Assembly (NCBI GenBank): GCA_026706935.1
Contig: JAPOXV010000018.1
Span: forward strand, 682,001 to 746,000
Source: Gammaproteobacteria bacterium
GTDB lineage: Bacteria > Pseudomonadota > Gammaproteobacteria > Pseudomonadales > Azotimanducaceae
Direction: 5' to 3'
Length of the DNA: 64,000 bases
Of this stretch, positions 26,130-35,046 are shown piece after piece. Numbering within the stretch: position 1 is the first letter of the stretch; the number at the start of each line of letters is the position of its first letter. Made by a program: the position numbers and the translations under genes. Under the pieces are notes generated by a model that saw only the letters and a program-made list of their open reading frames with translations, searched no databases and was not told the origin of the DNA.

Positions 26130-26867
26130 TCAGTTCCCGAGTAGCTCTCGAATTGTCGTCCGTGCAACCGAAAACACCTTGTTGATAGACATATTGGTCG
26201 TATCGAGAGTAATTGCATCGTTTGCAGCGACGAGTGGCGCAACGTTTCGCGTTCGATCGCGTTCATCTCTCTGCTTAATCTCCATCATCATGTCTTCTAT
26301 TAATGAAGCGTCACTGTGTTTTTTTAATTGTTCGAGGCGTCGTCTCGCTCGTATTTCGACAGACGCGTCAAGGTAGAACTTGATCCGTGCATCTGGAAAC
26401 ACAACGGTACCCATATCACGCCCGTCGGCAACCAATCCCGGCGGCGTACGCATCGAACGCTGAACTGGGATGAGGAGTTTCCTAACTTCTGGGATCGCGG
26501 ATACCACGCTGGAATTCACGCCCGTCTCTTGACTGCGTAACTCTAAGTTCACGTTTCTGTTATTGATACTCACGATATCTTCAACACCAACCTGCTTGAA
26601 GATATATGCCTCGTAAATTCCCTTCGAAACGTCCCTACTCGGTTCTTCGTTGATCTTGAATCTAAGTTGATCTCTAATAAACGCTTCAAGATTTACTGCG
26701 TCTTGAAGTGGCAGTTGTTCTAGAGTAGCCGTATAGGCAACGATCCGATAGAGCAATCCGCTATCTAGTAGATTAAAACCCAAATCGGCGCTCAACCGCT
26801 GAGCAAGCGTCCCCTTACCCGATGCAGCAGGACCGTCGATGGTGATAACCGGGTTATCACTCACCAT
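26130..26867 (-). CDS. cmk: Cytidylate kinase
   Basis: Phosphorylates CMP and dCMP with ATP in the cytoplasm. 245 residues. P-loop DGPAASGKGTLAQRL (about 11-25), LLDSGLLYR (the usual DTGAMYR with Ser and Leu changes), and GRDMGTVVFPDARIKFYLDA. It overlaps tyrA by 11 nt and ends the gyrA-pheA-hisC-tyrA-cmk run. In related bacteria rpsA follows cmk; here 215 bp of non-coding sequence and a toxin-antitoxin pair follow instead. Confidence 0.93.
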   Translation of the reverse strand: MVSDNPVITIDGPAASGKGTLAQRLSADLGFNLLDSGLLYRIVAYTATLEQLPLQDAVNLEAFIRDQLRFKINEEPSRDVSKGIYEAYIFKQVGVEDIVSINNRNVNLELRSQETGVNSSVVSAIPEVRKLLIPVQRSMRTPPGLVADGRDMGTVVFPDARIKFYLDASVEIRARRRLEQLKKHSDASLIEDMMMEIKQRDERDRTRNVAPLVAANDAITLDTTNMSINKVFSVARTTIRELLGN

Positions 26868-27681
26868 TAATTGAGTCGCGGAATGTCGCGATGCGTTTCA
26901 GCTTCTGTTCGAGCTCATCGGGGTCGGATTCCGCTAGGGAAAGCATATGTTCGATGCGACTAGCGAGATCCTGAAAACCAACTCGTATGTTGTCGAGGTT
27001 ATCGACGAAAATGCTTCGCCACATTTCTGCATCGCCACCGGCAATCCGTGAGAAATCTCGAAAGCCGCTTCCAAGCAAATCTTCTGTTGAACGATCTTGA
27101 CTCATTAGTAGCTCAACGACTGCTACGCTGACGAGGTGGGGAAGATGCGACGTCAACGCTACGACTTCGTCATGAGAGTGCGCGGACATCGTGATCACGC
27201 GCGAGCCTACAACACGCCACCACTTTCCGACTAGATCAAGGAGCTCTCGGTTCGTCGATTCAGTCGGTGAAATCACGCAAACGCTTCCCTGAAATAGATC
27301 AGCTTGCGCCGCCTCGGGTCCACTCGTATGAGAACCAGCAATCGGGTGACATGGGATGAAATTCGAAGGCACTTCCTTCAATTCGCTCAATACCGATGCC
27401 TTGACGCTGCCAACATCGAAAATCGGAATGTCAGCACCAATCTCACTTGCCAGCGATTCGACCACCGATGCGATTGCATACGTTGGAACAGCTACGCAAA
27501 CCGCATCGACGGATACACCCGGAGACCATACATCGTCGATTACCTCGACTCGTTTGGCGGTCTTTTCGACGCTATCACTATGATCGCGCCCAAGCACGGT
27601 CGAAAAACAGTCCTGTTGCTTCGCCGCAAGTGCAAACGAACCGCCGAGTAAACCACAGCCGACGAGTCCTAGAACGCTCAC
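26857..27681 (-). CDS. tyrA: Prephenate dehydrogenase
   Basis: Oxidative decarboxylation of prephenate (or arogenate) toward tyrosine, NAD(P)-linked. 274 residues, so the short monofunctional form. Rossmann loop GLVGCGLLGGSFA, VFDVGSVKA-like IFDVGSVKASV, the catalytic-His stretch HPIAGSHTSGPEAA, and SHLPHLVS. There is no AroA (EPSP synthase) fusion, unlike in Pseudomonas, and no separate aroA before cmk. ATGA overlap with hisC. Confidence 0.92.
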   Translation of the reverse strand: MSVLGLVGCGLLGGSFALAAKQQDCFSTVLGRDHSDSVEKTAKRVEVIDDVWSPGVSVDAVCVAVPTYAIASVVESLASEIGADIPIFDVGSVKASVLSELKEVPSNFIPCHPIAGSHTSGPEAAQADLFQGSVCVISPTESTNRELLDLVGKWWRVVGSRVITMSAHSHDEVVALTSHLPHLVSVAVVELLMSQDRSTEDLLGSGFRDFSRIAGGDAEMWRSIFVDNLDNIRVGFQDLASRIEHMLSLAESDPDELEQKLKRIATFRDSINGE

Positions 27682-28763
27682 AGCGAGGCTTCAAGCGCAG
27701 CTAAGAAACGCTCGTTTTCCTCCGGCAAACCTACTGTCACGCGTAAGTGATTCGGCATGTCGTAGTTGGCGATCGGTCGGACGACAACGCCACGGTTCAG
27801 TAACGCGTCATACACGTCCGGCGCACGCGGACCTACTTCAAATGAGATGAAATTGCCGATCGATGGGATATATGCTATCCCTAAGCGGTCGAATCCCGCT
27901 TCAAGCGCTTTCATACCTTCTTGATTCAATCGCAAACTCTCATTGATATAGTCGTTGTCTTCTAACGCCGCTTCCGCTGCAGCAAGTGCCACACTATTGA
28001 CGTTGAATGGTTGGCGTACCCTATTCATCAGCTCTGCAACTTCGTTTGATGACACGCTATAACCAACCCGCAAGGCCGCTAAGCCATAGATTTTTGAAAA
28101 CGTCCGTGTCACGACTAGGTTTGGAAACTCAGGCAACAGCGATACGCCATCTGGATACCCATCAACGTTGCGAGCATATTCATGATATGCCTCGTCGAGC
28201 ACCACCCATACCCGTGAAGGAACGCGTTTCATGAAAGTGCGGAAATCCCCTTCCGAGAACCAAGTTCCGGTGGGGTTATTCGGATTAGCTAAGTAGATGA
28301 TGCGCGTACGTTCATCAATCGCATCGGCAATCGCTTCGAGATTGTGCGCCCAACCATTTGATGGCACACGCACAGGTTCTGCGTTGCAGCCTAAGATCGT
28401 CAAGGGATACACGACGAAACATCGTTCGTCAACCAAACCACGATCACCTGGCGAGAGCACAACTCGACCAACGATTTTTAGCGCTTCATCCGAACCGTTT
28501 CCGAATGTGAGCTGAGCCGGCTCAACGCCTAGTCGACTAGCAACGAGGTTTCTTAAGCGATACGCTGATCCATCCGGATAACGTGATAAGTCATCTGTCG
28601 CTTTACGGATCGCTTCACGAACCGCTTTGCTCGGCCCGCGCGGATTCTCGTTGCTCGCCAATTTGATTGCGCCAACGATTCCACGCTCTCGCTCGAGTTC
28701 CTCGATCGGTTTTCCCGGCTGATACGGACTAATCTCCAGCACAGCATGATTTACGTTGTCCAT
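27678..28763 (-). CDS. hisC: Histidinol-phosphate/aromatic aminotransferase
   Basis: PLP class I aminotransferase, 361 residues. KLASNENPRGPS, LANPNNPTGTWF, DEAYHEYA and the PLP lysine Lys224 in RTFSKIYGLAALRVGY are HisC-type. In this operon position, between pheA and tyrA, the enzyme (hisC2 in other bacteria) is thought to aminate aromatic keto acids as well as imidazoleacetol phosphate. One-nucleotide overlap (TGATG) with pheA upstream and a 4-nt overlap with tyrA downstream. Confidence 0.92.
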   Translation of the reverse strand: MDNVNHAVLEISPYQPGKPIEELERERGIVGAIKLASNENPRGPSKAVREAIRKATDDLSRYPDGSAYRLRNLVASRLGVEPAQLTFGNGSDEALKIVGRVVLSPGDRGLVDERCFVVYPLTILGCNAEPVRVPSNGWAHNLEAIADAIDERTRIIYLANPNNPTGTWFSEGDFRTFMKRVPSRVWVVLDEAYHEYARNVDGYPDGVSLLPEFPNLVVTRTFSKIYGLAALRVGYSVSSNEVAELMNRVRQPFNVNSVALAAAEAALEDNDYINESLRLNQEGMKALEAGFDRLGIAYIPSIGNFISFEVGPRAPDVYDALLNRGVVVRPIANYDMPNHLRVTVGLPEENERFLAALEASL

Positions 28764-29860
28764 CAGTTGTCGAACGCGCGCGGATATGACCCAAGTATTT
28801 TTAAGTCGTATGCGACTGAACGCACTTCATCTAGGACCGACGCTACCGAATCCTCCTCCGCATGCCCGTCGAAGTCGATGAAGAAAACATAGGACCAATT
28901 CCCGGAACGCGCCGGTCGAGTGACAACACGAGTCAGACTGATACCATGACGTTGGAATGGCGAAAGTACTTCCACCAAAGCGCCCGAACGGTTCGCCGTG
29001 TTGACCAATAGACTCGTCTTATCCGACCCACTCGGTGGGACATTCTGTTTGCCGAGTACAAAGAAACGCGTCGCGTTCGACGCTTGATCTTCGATATTTG
29101 AATGTAGTAGATCTAGCTGAAACTGGTCGGCCGCTAATTCACCAGCGATCGCTGCTACGTTCTCTTCCAACGATGCAAGGCGCGCTGCTTCAGCGTTACT
29201 CACGACTGCTTGCGTCTGAATTTCAGGTAGATTCTCACGTAGCCAGTTCCGACATTGGGCGAGAGATTGTTCGTGAGAGTAAATCTTCTGAATAGATTTG
29301 ACCTCAACGCCTCGCTGCGCCATCAAAGCATGATGGATCGGTAAATTCACTTCGCCGCACACACGCAGGTTGGAGTCAATGAAACAATCGAGCGTTTGAT
29401 TGACAGCACCCTCCGTGCTGTTCTCTACCGGCACGACACCGTAATGAGCGTTGTCGGTTTCGACCTGATGAAAGACGTCTTGTATCGATGGTTGTGGTCG
29501 AACAGTCGTAGATCTACCAAACTGTTTAATCGCGGCGCTATGAGAGTAAGTACCGACGGGTCCTAAATAAGCCACACTGATCGGCTGTTGAAACGCGATC
29601 GACATCGAGATGACTTCACGGAATAGCAACTCAACTTGATCGTCAGAGAGTGGACCTTCGTTCAGATCTCGAATACGTTGCAGGATCTGCGCCTCGCGCT
29701 CAGGACGGAACACTCGTCCTTGCTCGAAGTTCTCTTCCTTCGACTTGACCTCTCCGACCTCGATAACGCACTGCGTACGACGATTAAGCAACTCAATGAG
29801 TTGACGATCTATCTCGTCGATCCTCGCGCGCAGCTCAGCGAGTTTGTCTTGTTCCATCAA
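28763..29860 (-). CDS. pheA: Bifunctional chorismate mutase/prephenate dehydratase (P-protein)
   Basis: Makes phenylpyruvate from chorismate. 365 residues. Chorismate mutase AroQ domain at about 1-90 (LRARIDEIDRQLIELLNRR), dehydratase from about residue 97 (VAYLGPVGTYSHSAA, VPVENSTEGAVNQTLD, and the T-R-F of SNATRFFVLG), then an ACT domain (SLLVNTANRSGALVEVLSPF) for phenylalanine feedback. The usual ESRP motif is degenerate here (NWSYVFFIDFDGH follows). It begins 27 nt after gyrA; serC, often found between the two, is absent. Confidence 0.95.
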   Translation of the reverse strand: MMEQDKLAELRARIDEIDRQLIELLNRRTQCVIEVGEVKSKEENFEQGRVFRPEREAQILQRIRDLNEGPLSDDQVELLFREVISMSIAFQQPISVAYLGPVGTYSHSAAIKQFGRSTTVRPQPSIQDVFHQVETDNAHYGVVPVENSTEGAVNQTLDCFIDSNLRVCGEVNLPIHHALMAQRGVEVKSIQKIYSHEQSLAQCRNWLRENLPEIQTQAVVSNAEAARLASLEENVAAIAGELAADQFQLDLLHSNIEDQASNATRFFVLGKQNVPPSGSDKTSLLVNTANRSGALVEVLSPFQRHGISLTRVVTRPARSGNWSYVFFIDFDGHAEEDSVASVLDEVRSVAYDLKILGSYPRAFDN

Positions 29861-29887
29861 TCTGTTGCGCGAAGTTAAACTCGCGCG

Positions 29888-32605
29888 TTAGTCAGCTATT
29901 TCTTCCGTCGCAGCGTCTTCGTCTGCGAGTCGATCCACTTCAACTACCGGATTGTCGGGTGAAGCATTCATCAACTTCACGCCGCTGGCGCCGCGAGACA
30001 GAAGACTTACAGTGTCGGCATCGATTCGGATGAATTTTCCATCTTGGTTCAAGAGCAACAAGTGGTCGCCTTCGAACACCTGCAATGCGTTGACCAGAGA
30101 ACCCGTTTTCTCCGTGATCTTCACCGCGCGCATGCCTAATATGCCACGACTTTTCACTGGGAATTCATCGAATTTAACGCGCTTTCCGAGTCCAAGTTCC
30201 GATACCGTTAATAACAAACCATCTTCCTCTGGAACGATCAGTGAGATCACTCGATCATCGTCTCTCAGACGCATACCTCGTACGCCGCGAGCAGTGCGAC
30301 CCATGACGCGCACATCAGACTCTTTGAATCGTGCAAGTTTGCCGGAAGATTGAATCAACATGATGTCATTCGTGCCGTCTGTACGAGCAACCCCGATGAG
30401 TTGATCGTCGTCAGCAATCTTCAATGCGATCAAACCATTCGTACGAATTCGACTGTATGCGTCGAACTTCGTACGTTTTATGTAACCGCGTTGGGTTGCG
30501 AAGAATAGAAAGCCTGATTCGTCAGTATCACTAACAGCAAACGCGCACGAGACTTTCTCGTCGTCCTCTAGTTTGAGCAAGTTAACCAGAGGATACCCGC
30601 GAGCAACCCGACTGGTAAGTGGCACCTTGTAAGCGTCTAAACTGTAGACGCGACCGCGATTCGTGAACATCAGCAGCATGCTGTGGTTATGTGCGACCAT
30701 GACATGCTCAGTGAAGTCATCTTCGCGTGACTTGACCCCTGTGACCCCTTTACCGCCTCGCCGCTGAACGTTGTATTCGGCGACAGGCATCGCTTTAGCA
30801 TACCCTTGATGGGAAATGGTGATCACGACATCTTGAGGCTTAATCAGCGCTTTATCCGTGAGGTCCTCGACAGCATCACGTATTTCGGTACGACGCTCAT
30901 CCGCGAACTGCTCCTTGACCTCAAGTAACTCCTCGATCATCAATTCATTTACGCGTTCGTCTGAGTCTTGGATTTCTAGTAGCTCACGAATGGTTGTAAC
31001 GATTTCCTTGTAGTTATCGACCAGTTCTTGCTGTTCTAGATTTGTTAACCGATGTAATCTCAAGTCAAGAATCGCGTTCGCTTGTCGGGGTGACAATCGA
31101 TAGAGACCAGTTGCGTCCCCTTCTTCTTGCGATTGAAATCCGTACTGATCCTCTAAATCTAACGGTCGAACGATGTCCCGTTCGGCTCGGGAAAGTAGCG
31201 CTTCGATGCTGTCCGCCTCCCACGAACGATCTCGTAAAGCTTGGTGTGCCTCTTCGCGATCGCCGGCTTTCTTGATCAGTTCAACGATTTCGTCGATGTT
31301 CGCAAGCGCAACTGCTTGACCTTCAAGTACGTGACCTTGGGATCGACTTTGACGTAGCAGATAAACCGTACGACGTGCGATGACTTCACGTCGATGGGCG
31401 AGGAACTCCACGATGATCTCTTTGAGTGTTACCTGTCTTGGTTCACCGTTTACCAGCGCGTTGTTGTTGATAGCGTACGTCAGTTCGAGCGATGTGTGTC
31501 GGTAAAGGTTGTTCAACACAGTCTGAGCGATTTCGCCGCGACGCAACTCGATCGTAATACGCAGACCATCCTTATCAGATTCGTCACGAAGTTCGGTAAT
31601 GCCTTCGATTTTCTTCGTCTTGACCAGGTCCGCGATCCGTGAAATCAGTAATGCCTTGTTGACCTGAAACGGTATCTCCGTAACCACGATCGAGTCGTGA
31701 TGGTCACCTTCCACGATTTCTGCACGCGATCGGACTGAGATTGTGCCTCTGCCCGTACGATACGCATCGACGATCCCAGCACGACCATTGATGATGGCGC
31801 CAGTCGGAAAATCTGGTCCTTGTACGTGTTTCAGAAGGTCATCGAGCGTTGCTTCGGGATTCTGAACAACCTCAATGCATGCGTCGAGGACCTCACCTAG
31901 GTTATGCGGCGGCATTTTTGTTGCCATGGCTACCGCAATCCCGTCTGAGCCGTTGATCAACAGGTTTGGAATGCGCGTCGGTAAGACGACGGGCATCGTC
32001 AGCGTCTCGTCGTAATTCGGTACGAAATCGACGGTCTCCTTATCCAAATCCGCCAACAGCATTTCGGCGATTCGTGACATCCGCATCTCTGTGTAGCGAG
32101 ATGCCGCAGGTGGATCTCCATCCACCGATCCGAAGTTCCCCTGCCCGTCCACTAGCGGATATCGCATGAGGAACAACTGTGCCATTCGAACGATCGTATC
32201 GTAGATCGATTGGTCGCTGTGCGGGTGGTACTTACCGTGTACTTCCCCTTGGACGCGAGCAGATTTAATCGTGGGTCGGTTGTAACGATTGCCCATCTCG
32301 GACATCGCAAATAGACAACGTCGATGTACGGGCTTTAAACCGTCGCGCACGTCGGGTAGCGCGCGTCCGATGATCACGCTCATCGCGTAACCCATGTACG
32401 ACTGCTCGACCTCGGAGGTCAAGCTGACGCGATTTACGCCACCCCCACCTTGTCCTGGCGGTGTTCCGTCACCTGCTGGTGGCATGCCGTCGCCGCCATT
32501 TCCAGCAACGTCATCGGTCACTGGAGGTGCCTCAGAAACTGGCTCAGATGCGCTATCTACGCTAGCATCTTCCTGAGCATCAATTGATGCTTGATTTTCA
32601 CTCAT
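29888..32605 (-). CDS. gyrA: DNA gyrase subunit A
   Basis: Breakage-reunion subunit of gyrase; introduces negative supercoils with GyrB. 905 residues. Catalytic Tyr171 in ASRYTEMR; GyrA box QRRGGKG in the C-terminal beta-pinwheel identifies gyrase rather than topoisomerase IV. Two oddities. A 55-residue N-terminal extension, acidic then Gly/Pro-rich, precedes the normal start region (about RVSLTSEVEQSYMGYAM). In the quinolone pocket, E. coli Gly81, Ser83 and Ala84 are Ser130, Gln132 and Ser133 here (HPHSDQSIYD), with Asp87 kept as Asp136. It heads the transcript leading to pheA. Confidence 0.97.
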   Translation of the reverse strand: MSENQASIDAQEDASVDSASEPVSEAPPVTDDVAGNGGDGMPPAGDGTPPGQGGGGVNRVSLTSEVEQSYMGYAMSVIIGRALPDVRDGLKPVHRRCLFAMSEMGNRYNRPTIKSARVQGEVHGKYHPHSDQSIYDTIVRMAQLFLMRYPLVDGQGNFGSVDGDPPAASRYTEMRMSRIAEMLLADLDKETVDFVPNYDETLTMPVVLPTRIPNLLINGSDGIAVAMATKMPPHNLGEVLDACIEVVQNPEATLDDLLKHVQGPDFPTGAIINGRAGIVDAYRTGRGTISVRSRAEIVEGDHHDSIVVTEIPFQVNKALLISRIADLVKTKKIEGITELRDESDKDGLRITIELRRGEIAQTVLNNLYRHTSLELTYAINNNALVNGEPRQVTLKEIIVEFLAHRREVIARRTVYLLRQSRSQGHVLEGQAVALANIDEIVELIKKAGDREEAHQALRDRSWEADSIEALLSRAERDIVRPLDLEDQYGFQSQEEGDATGLYRLSPRQANAILDLRLHRLTNLEQQELVDNYKEIVTTIRELLEIQDSDERVNELMIEELLEVKEQFADERRTEIRDAVEDLTDKALIKPQDVVITISHQGYAKAMPVAEYNVQRRGGKGVTGVKSREDDFTEHVMVAHNHSMLLMFTNRGRVYSLDAYKVPLTSRVARGYPLVNLLKLEDDEKVSCAFAVSDTDESGFLFFATQRGYIKRTKFDAYSRIRTNGLIALKIADDDQLIGVARTDGTNDIMLIQSSGKLARFKESDVRVMGRTARGVRGMRLRDDDRVISLIVPEEDGLLLTVSELGLGKRVKFDEFPVKSRGILGMRAVKITEKTGSLVNALQVFEGDHLLLLNQDGKFIRIDADTVSLLSRGASGVKLMNASPDNPVVEVDRLADEDAATEEIAD

Positions 32606-32652
32606 ATCTTATTGATTTATAAGACTTTTATATCATCGTAGGAGGTGTAGAA

Positions 32653-32661
32653 ATTATATCA
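32653..32661 (-). promoter_or_regulatory. Candidate extended -10 promoter of gyrA
   Basis: On the minus strand the sequence TGATATAAT is an exact extended -10 (TGnTATAAT), 47 nt upstream of the gyrA ATG. No clear -35 is present, as is common for extended -10 promoters. The predicted start falls next to CACCTCC, which resembles the 16S anti-Shine-Dalgarno. Confidence 0.55.
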
Positions 32662-32839
32662 TGCGAGTCGCCTTTTTGAGGCCAATTTATGCTTTTCTAA
32701 CAAGTGGTTACGACAATTTGAATTGTCCGATTTCGAAGCGTCAAATTCGGTACTTTCGACATCCTTATCTAACGTCAGAAAGCCAGAATTCTCGAGTGGC
32801 GTCCATTGGCGCGTCAACGGGTGAAATTTCGTCACTGAA

Positions 32840-34237
32840 TCACATCGTCGACCGCTTTTCTGCATAGCGAGGCCATTCAGCAATTCCGTCGTGGTTTGGA
32901 TCACCCGTGTGTGCAAACGCGATGTAAGATCGCATCAATCGATCCGATAGGCGCGAGACGCGGTCGCCCTCGCCACAGAACCGCTTCATACGTTCGATCT
33001 CATATGTACCCCAAACAAACGGAATATCCAACGAATGACATGCGTGGAGTCGCCCTTCGTGCGCAGGTGATTCCCAGTCGAAGCGATACATCCAAACGTT
33101 CGCTGTGTGCTGTCGATGTGCGTCTGCTGTACGAACTGCAGGTATTCGGAACATTCGATCGGTCGAAATAGCTGACCATATTTCAATCGGATCGGTGCTC
33201 AGTTTCTCTTCGCTTCGATCATTCTCGTATCGTTGCATCGCTTCATCGGCTCGATCACCAACGGCTCTCGTAAGTAGCTCCTGTAGTTGAGTCTCGTCCA
33301 TATTCTCGAACTCACGATTAAAAATCGTGAATAGCGTCGACTCATCGCGTGTATGACCAATCATCAAATTCATGTCACGCGTGAACTCACCACGCGCAAG
33401 TATCTCAGCTGCATCTTCCTTGATCACGTTACCGTCTCTGACAGGTCCCCAACGAGCGCCTGAAATCTGACTCTGTAACGACAGAATTTGATCCGCCGGG
33501 ACGTCACGTAGCTTGTCGAAGCCGCCACATCGATCGGCTAATTGCTGTGCAGTCTGTGAAGCCGCGTCTATAGTGACTTGCTGCGTCAACGATCCGCTCA
33601 TCGGAATCGCTTTGTCGAAACTGCCCGCACCGGCTGGCATTGCCATGAGTTGAGCAATGTCAAAACCACCCGCCGATTGGCCAAACACCGTTACGTTTGA
33701 TGAATCGCCACCAAACGCCTCAATGTTCTCCTTCACCCATCGAAGTCCTGCCACTTGATCAAGCAACGCTTCATTCCCAGTACCGCCAAGTTCCGGTGCG
33801 TGTAGGAATCCAAGCGCGCCCAATCGATAGTTCAAGGTGACAACCACCATGTCACCGGTCGTAGCTAGGTGCTGGCCATTAACGCGTGGTTGTGAACCAG
33901 ATCCAACTGTATTGCCACCGCCGTGAATCCACACCATGACTGGCCGCTTGCTTGAGTCACAACCTGGAGTCCACACATTTAGGTAGAGGCAGTCTTCACT
34001 CGTTTCCCCAGTCGCGATGCCGATGAGTTCCCCGACAGCACCCGGAATCGTTGATTGGATTGCACAGGAACCAAATGCTTTTGCGTCTCGAACACCAGCC
34101 CAAGCCTCGGGCGGTGCTGGTGCTAACCAACGCTTTTCGCCCACCGGAGGTTGTGCGAACGGGATGCCAAGAAAGACACTCAAACCATCCTGATCAAGTC
34201 CTTCGATACGACCATAACCGGTTTCTACTATTGCCAC
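32840..34237 (-). CDS. Type-B carboxylesterase (para-nitrobenzyl esterase-like)
   Basis: 465 residues from GTG 34237, chosen because AGGAG lies 8 nt upstream; longer frames add a short unrelated stretch. Alpha/beta hydrolase: oxyanion MVWIHGGGNTVGSG, nucleophile Ser in VFGQSAGGFD, acid Glu in GHTRDESTLF and His in ACHSLDIPFVWGT, with EDCLYLNVWTP typical of the type-B family. No signal peptide is visible, so cytoplasmic. It sits between gyrA and ubiG, two genes that are neighbours in E. coli, and 234 bp upstream of gyrA on the same strand. Confidence 0.9.
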   Translation of the reverse strand: MAIVETGYGRIEGLDQDGLSVFLGIPFAQPPVGEKRWLAPAPPEAWAGVRDAKAFGSCAIQSTIPGAVGELIGIATGETSEDCLYLNVWTPGCDSSKRPVMVWIHGGGNTVGSGSQPRVNGQHLATTGDMVVVTLNYRLGALGFLHAPELGGTGNEALLDQVAGLRWVKENIEAFGGDSSNVTVFGQSAGGFDIAQLMAMPAGAGSFDKAIPMSGSLTQQVTIDAASQTAQQLADRCGGFDKLRDVPADQILSLQSQISGARWGPVRDGNVIKEDAAEILARGEFTRDMNLMIGHTRDESTLFTIFNREFENMDETQLQELLTRAVGDRADEAMQRYENDRSEEKLSTDPIEIWSAISTDRMFRIPAVRTADAHRQHTANVWMYRFDWESPAHEGRLHACHSLDIPFVWGTYEIERMKRFCGEGDRVSRLSDRLMRSYIAFAHTGDPNHDGIAEWPRYAEKRSTM

Positions 34238-34326
34238 GAAACTGCTCCTGAAGACTAGAACAAGCAAGCATTGCTCTACAACATCTACCTATCATTTTGC
34301 GCACCAACAATTGACGGTGACGCCCA

Positions 34327-35046
34327 ATGGCGGCAGCCCACACTAACGTTGATCCCGTAGAACTCGAAAAGTTCGAGTCGCTCGCGCATCGATGGTGGGA
34401 CAAAGACGGCGAGTTCAAGCCACTTCACGACATCAATGATGTTCGCCTAAAGTTCATCACAGATCGATCCGACGTGCGTGAACGCGATGTGATCGAAGTA
34501 GGATGTGGCGGCGGGATCCTTTCCGAAAGTCTCGCACATTTAGACGCCAGAATCGTTGGCATCGATCCAGCACGAGGTCCACTCACGGTCGCGAAGATTC
34601 ACGCGATTGAAGAAGGTTTAACTGAATACCCTAAATACGAGATCGCGACCGCTGAAACGTACCTGGACGAACACGCCGAGTCGTTTCATGTCGTCGCGGC
34701 GTTAGAGATGCTAGAGCACGTTCCTGACTATCGAATTACGGTACGTGCCCTTGCCGACTTGGCGAGACCGGGAGCAAATTTGTTTTTCTCAACGATCAAT
34801 CGGCACCCAAAAGCCTACTTTCTCATGGTCGTTGCGGGTGAATACGTTCTAAACGTGCTACCTCGCGGTACGCACGATTACAAGAAATTCATTCGACCTT
34901 CGGAGTTAGCACAAGCTTCACGTGACGCGGGATTAACCGTAAAGACAATCCAAGGTTATCGGTATAACCCATTTACACGTCATTGCACTCTTTGCGACGA
35001 TCTCGACGTGAATTACCTGCTACACGCCGAGAAACCCGTTGAGTAA
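34327..35046 (+). CDS. ubiG: Bifunctional 2-polyprenyl-6-hydroxyphenol methylase/3-demethylubiquinol 3-O-methyltransferase
   Basis: SAM-dependent O-methyltransferase acting twice in ubiquinone synthesis. 239 residues. The N-terminal EKFESLAHRWWDKDGEFKPL is diagnostic for UbiG, the SAM-binding motif is VIEVGCGGGILSE, and FLMVVAGEYVLNVLPRGTHD is the conserved membrane-facing segment. The stop overlaps yciK by 8 nt. In Pseudomonas a phosphatase gene (mupP) stands between the two; it is missing here. Confidence 0.95.
   Translation: MAAAHTNVDPVELEKFESLAHRWWDKDGEFKPLHDINDVRLKFITDRSDVRERDVIEVGCGGGILSESLAHLDARIVGIDPARGPLTVAKIHAIEEGLTEYPKYEIATAETYLDEHAESFHVVAALEMLEHVPDYRITVRALADLARPGANLFFSTINRHPKAYFLMVVAGEYVLNVLPRGTHDYKKFIRPSELAQASRDAGLTVKTIQGYRYNPFTRHCTLCDDLDVNYLLHAEKPVE

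Noticed and set aside
32661-32867. Short plus-strand open frame preceded by GGAGGTG, opposite the gyrA leader
   Set aside because: Spacing to the ATG is long (13 nt), the product resembles nothing, and it overlaps the end of the esterase gene. Kept only as a comment on the gyrA leader.
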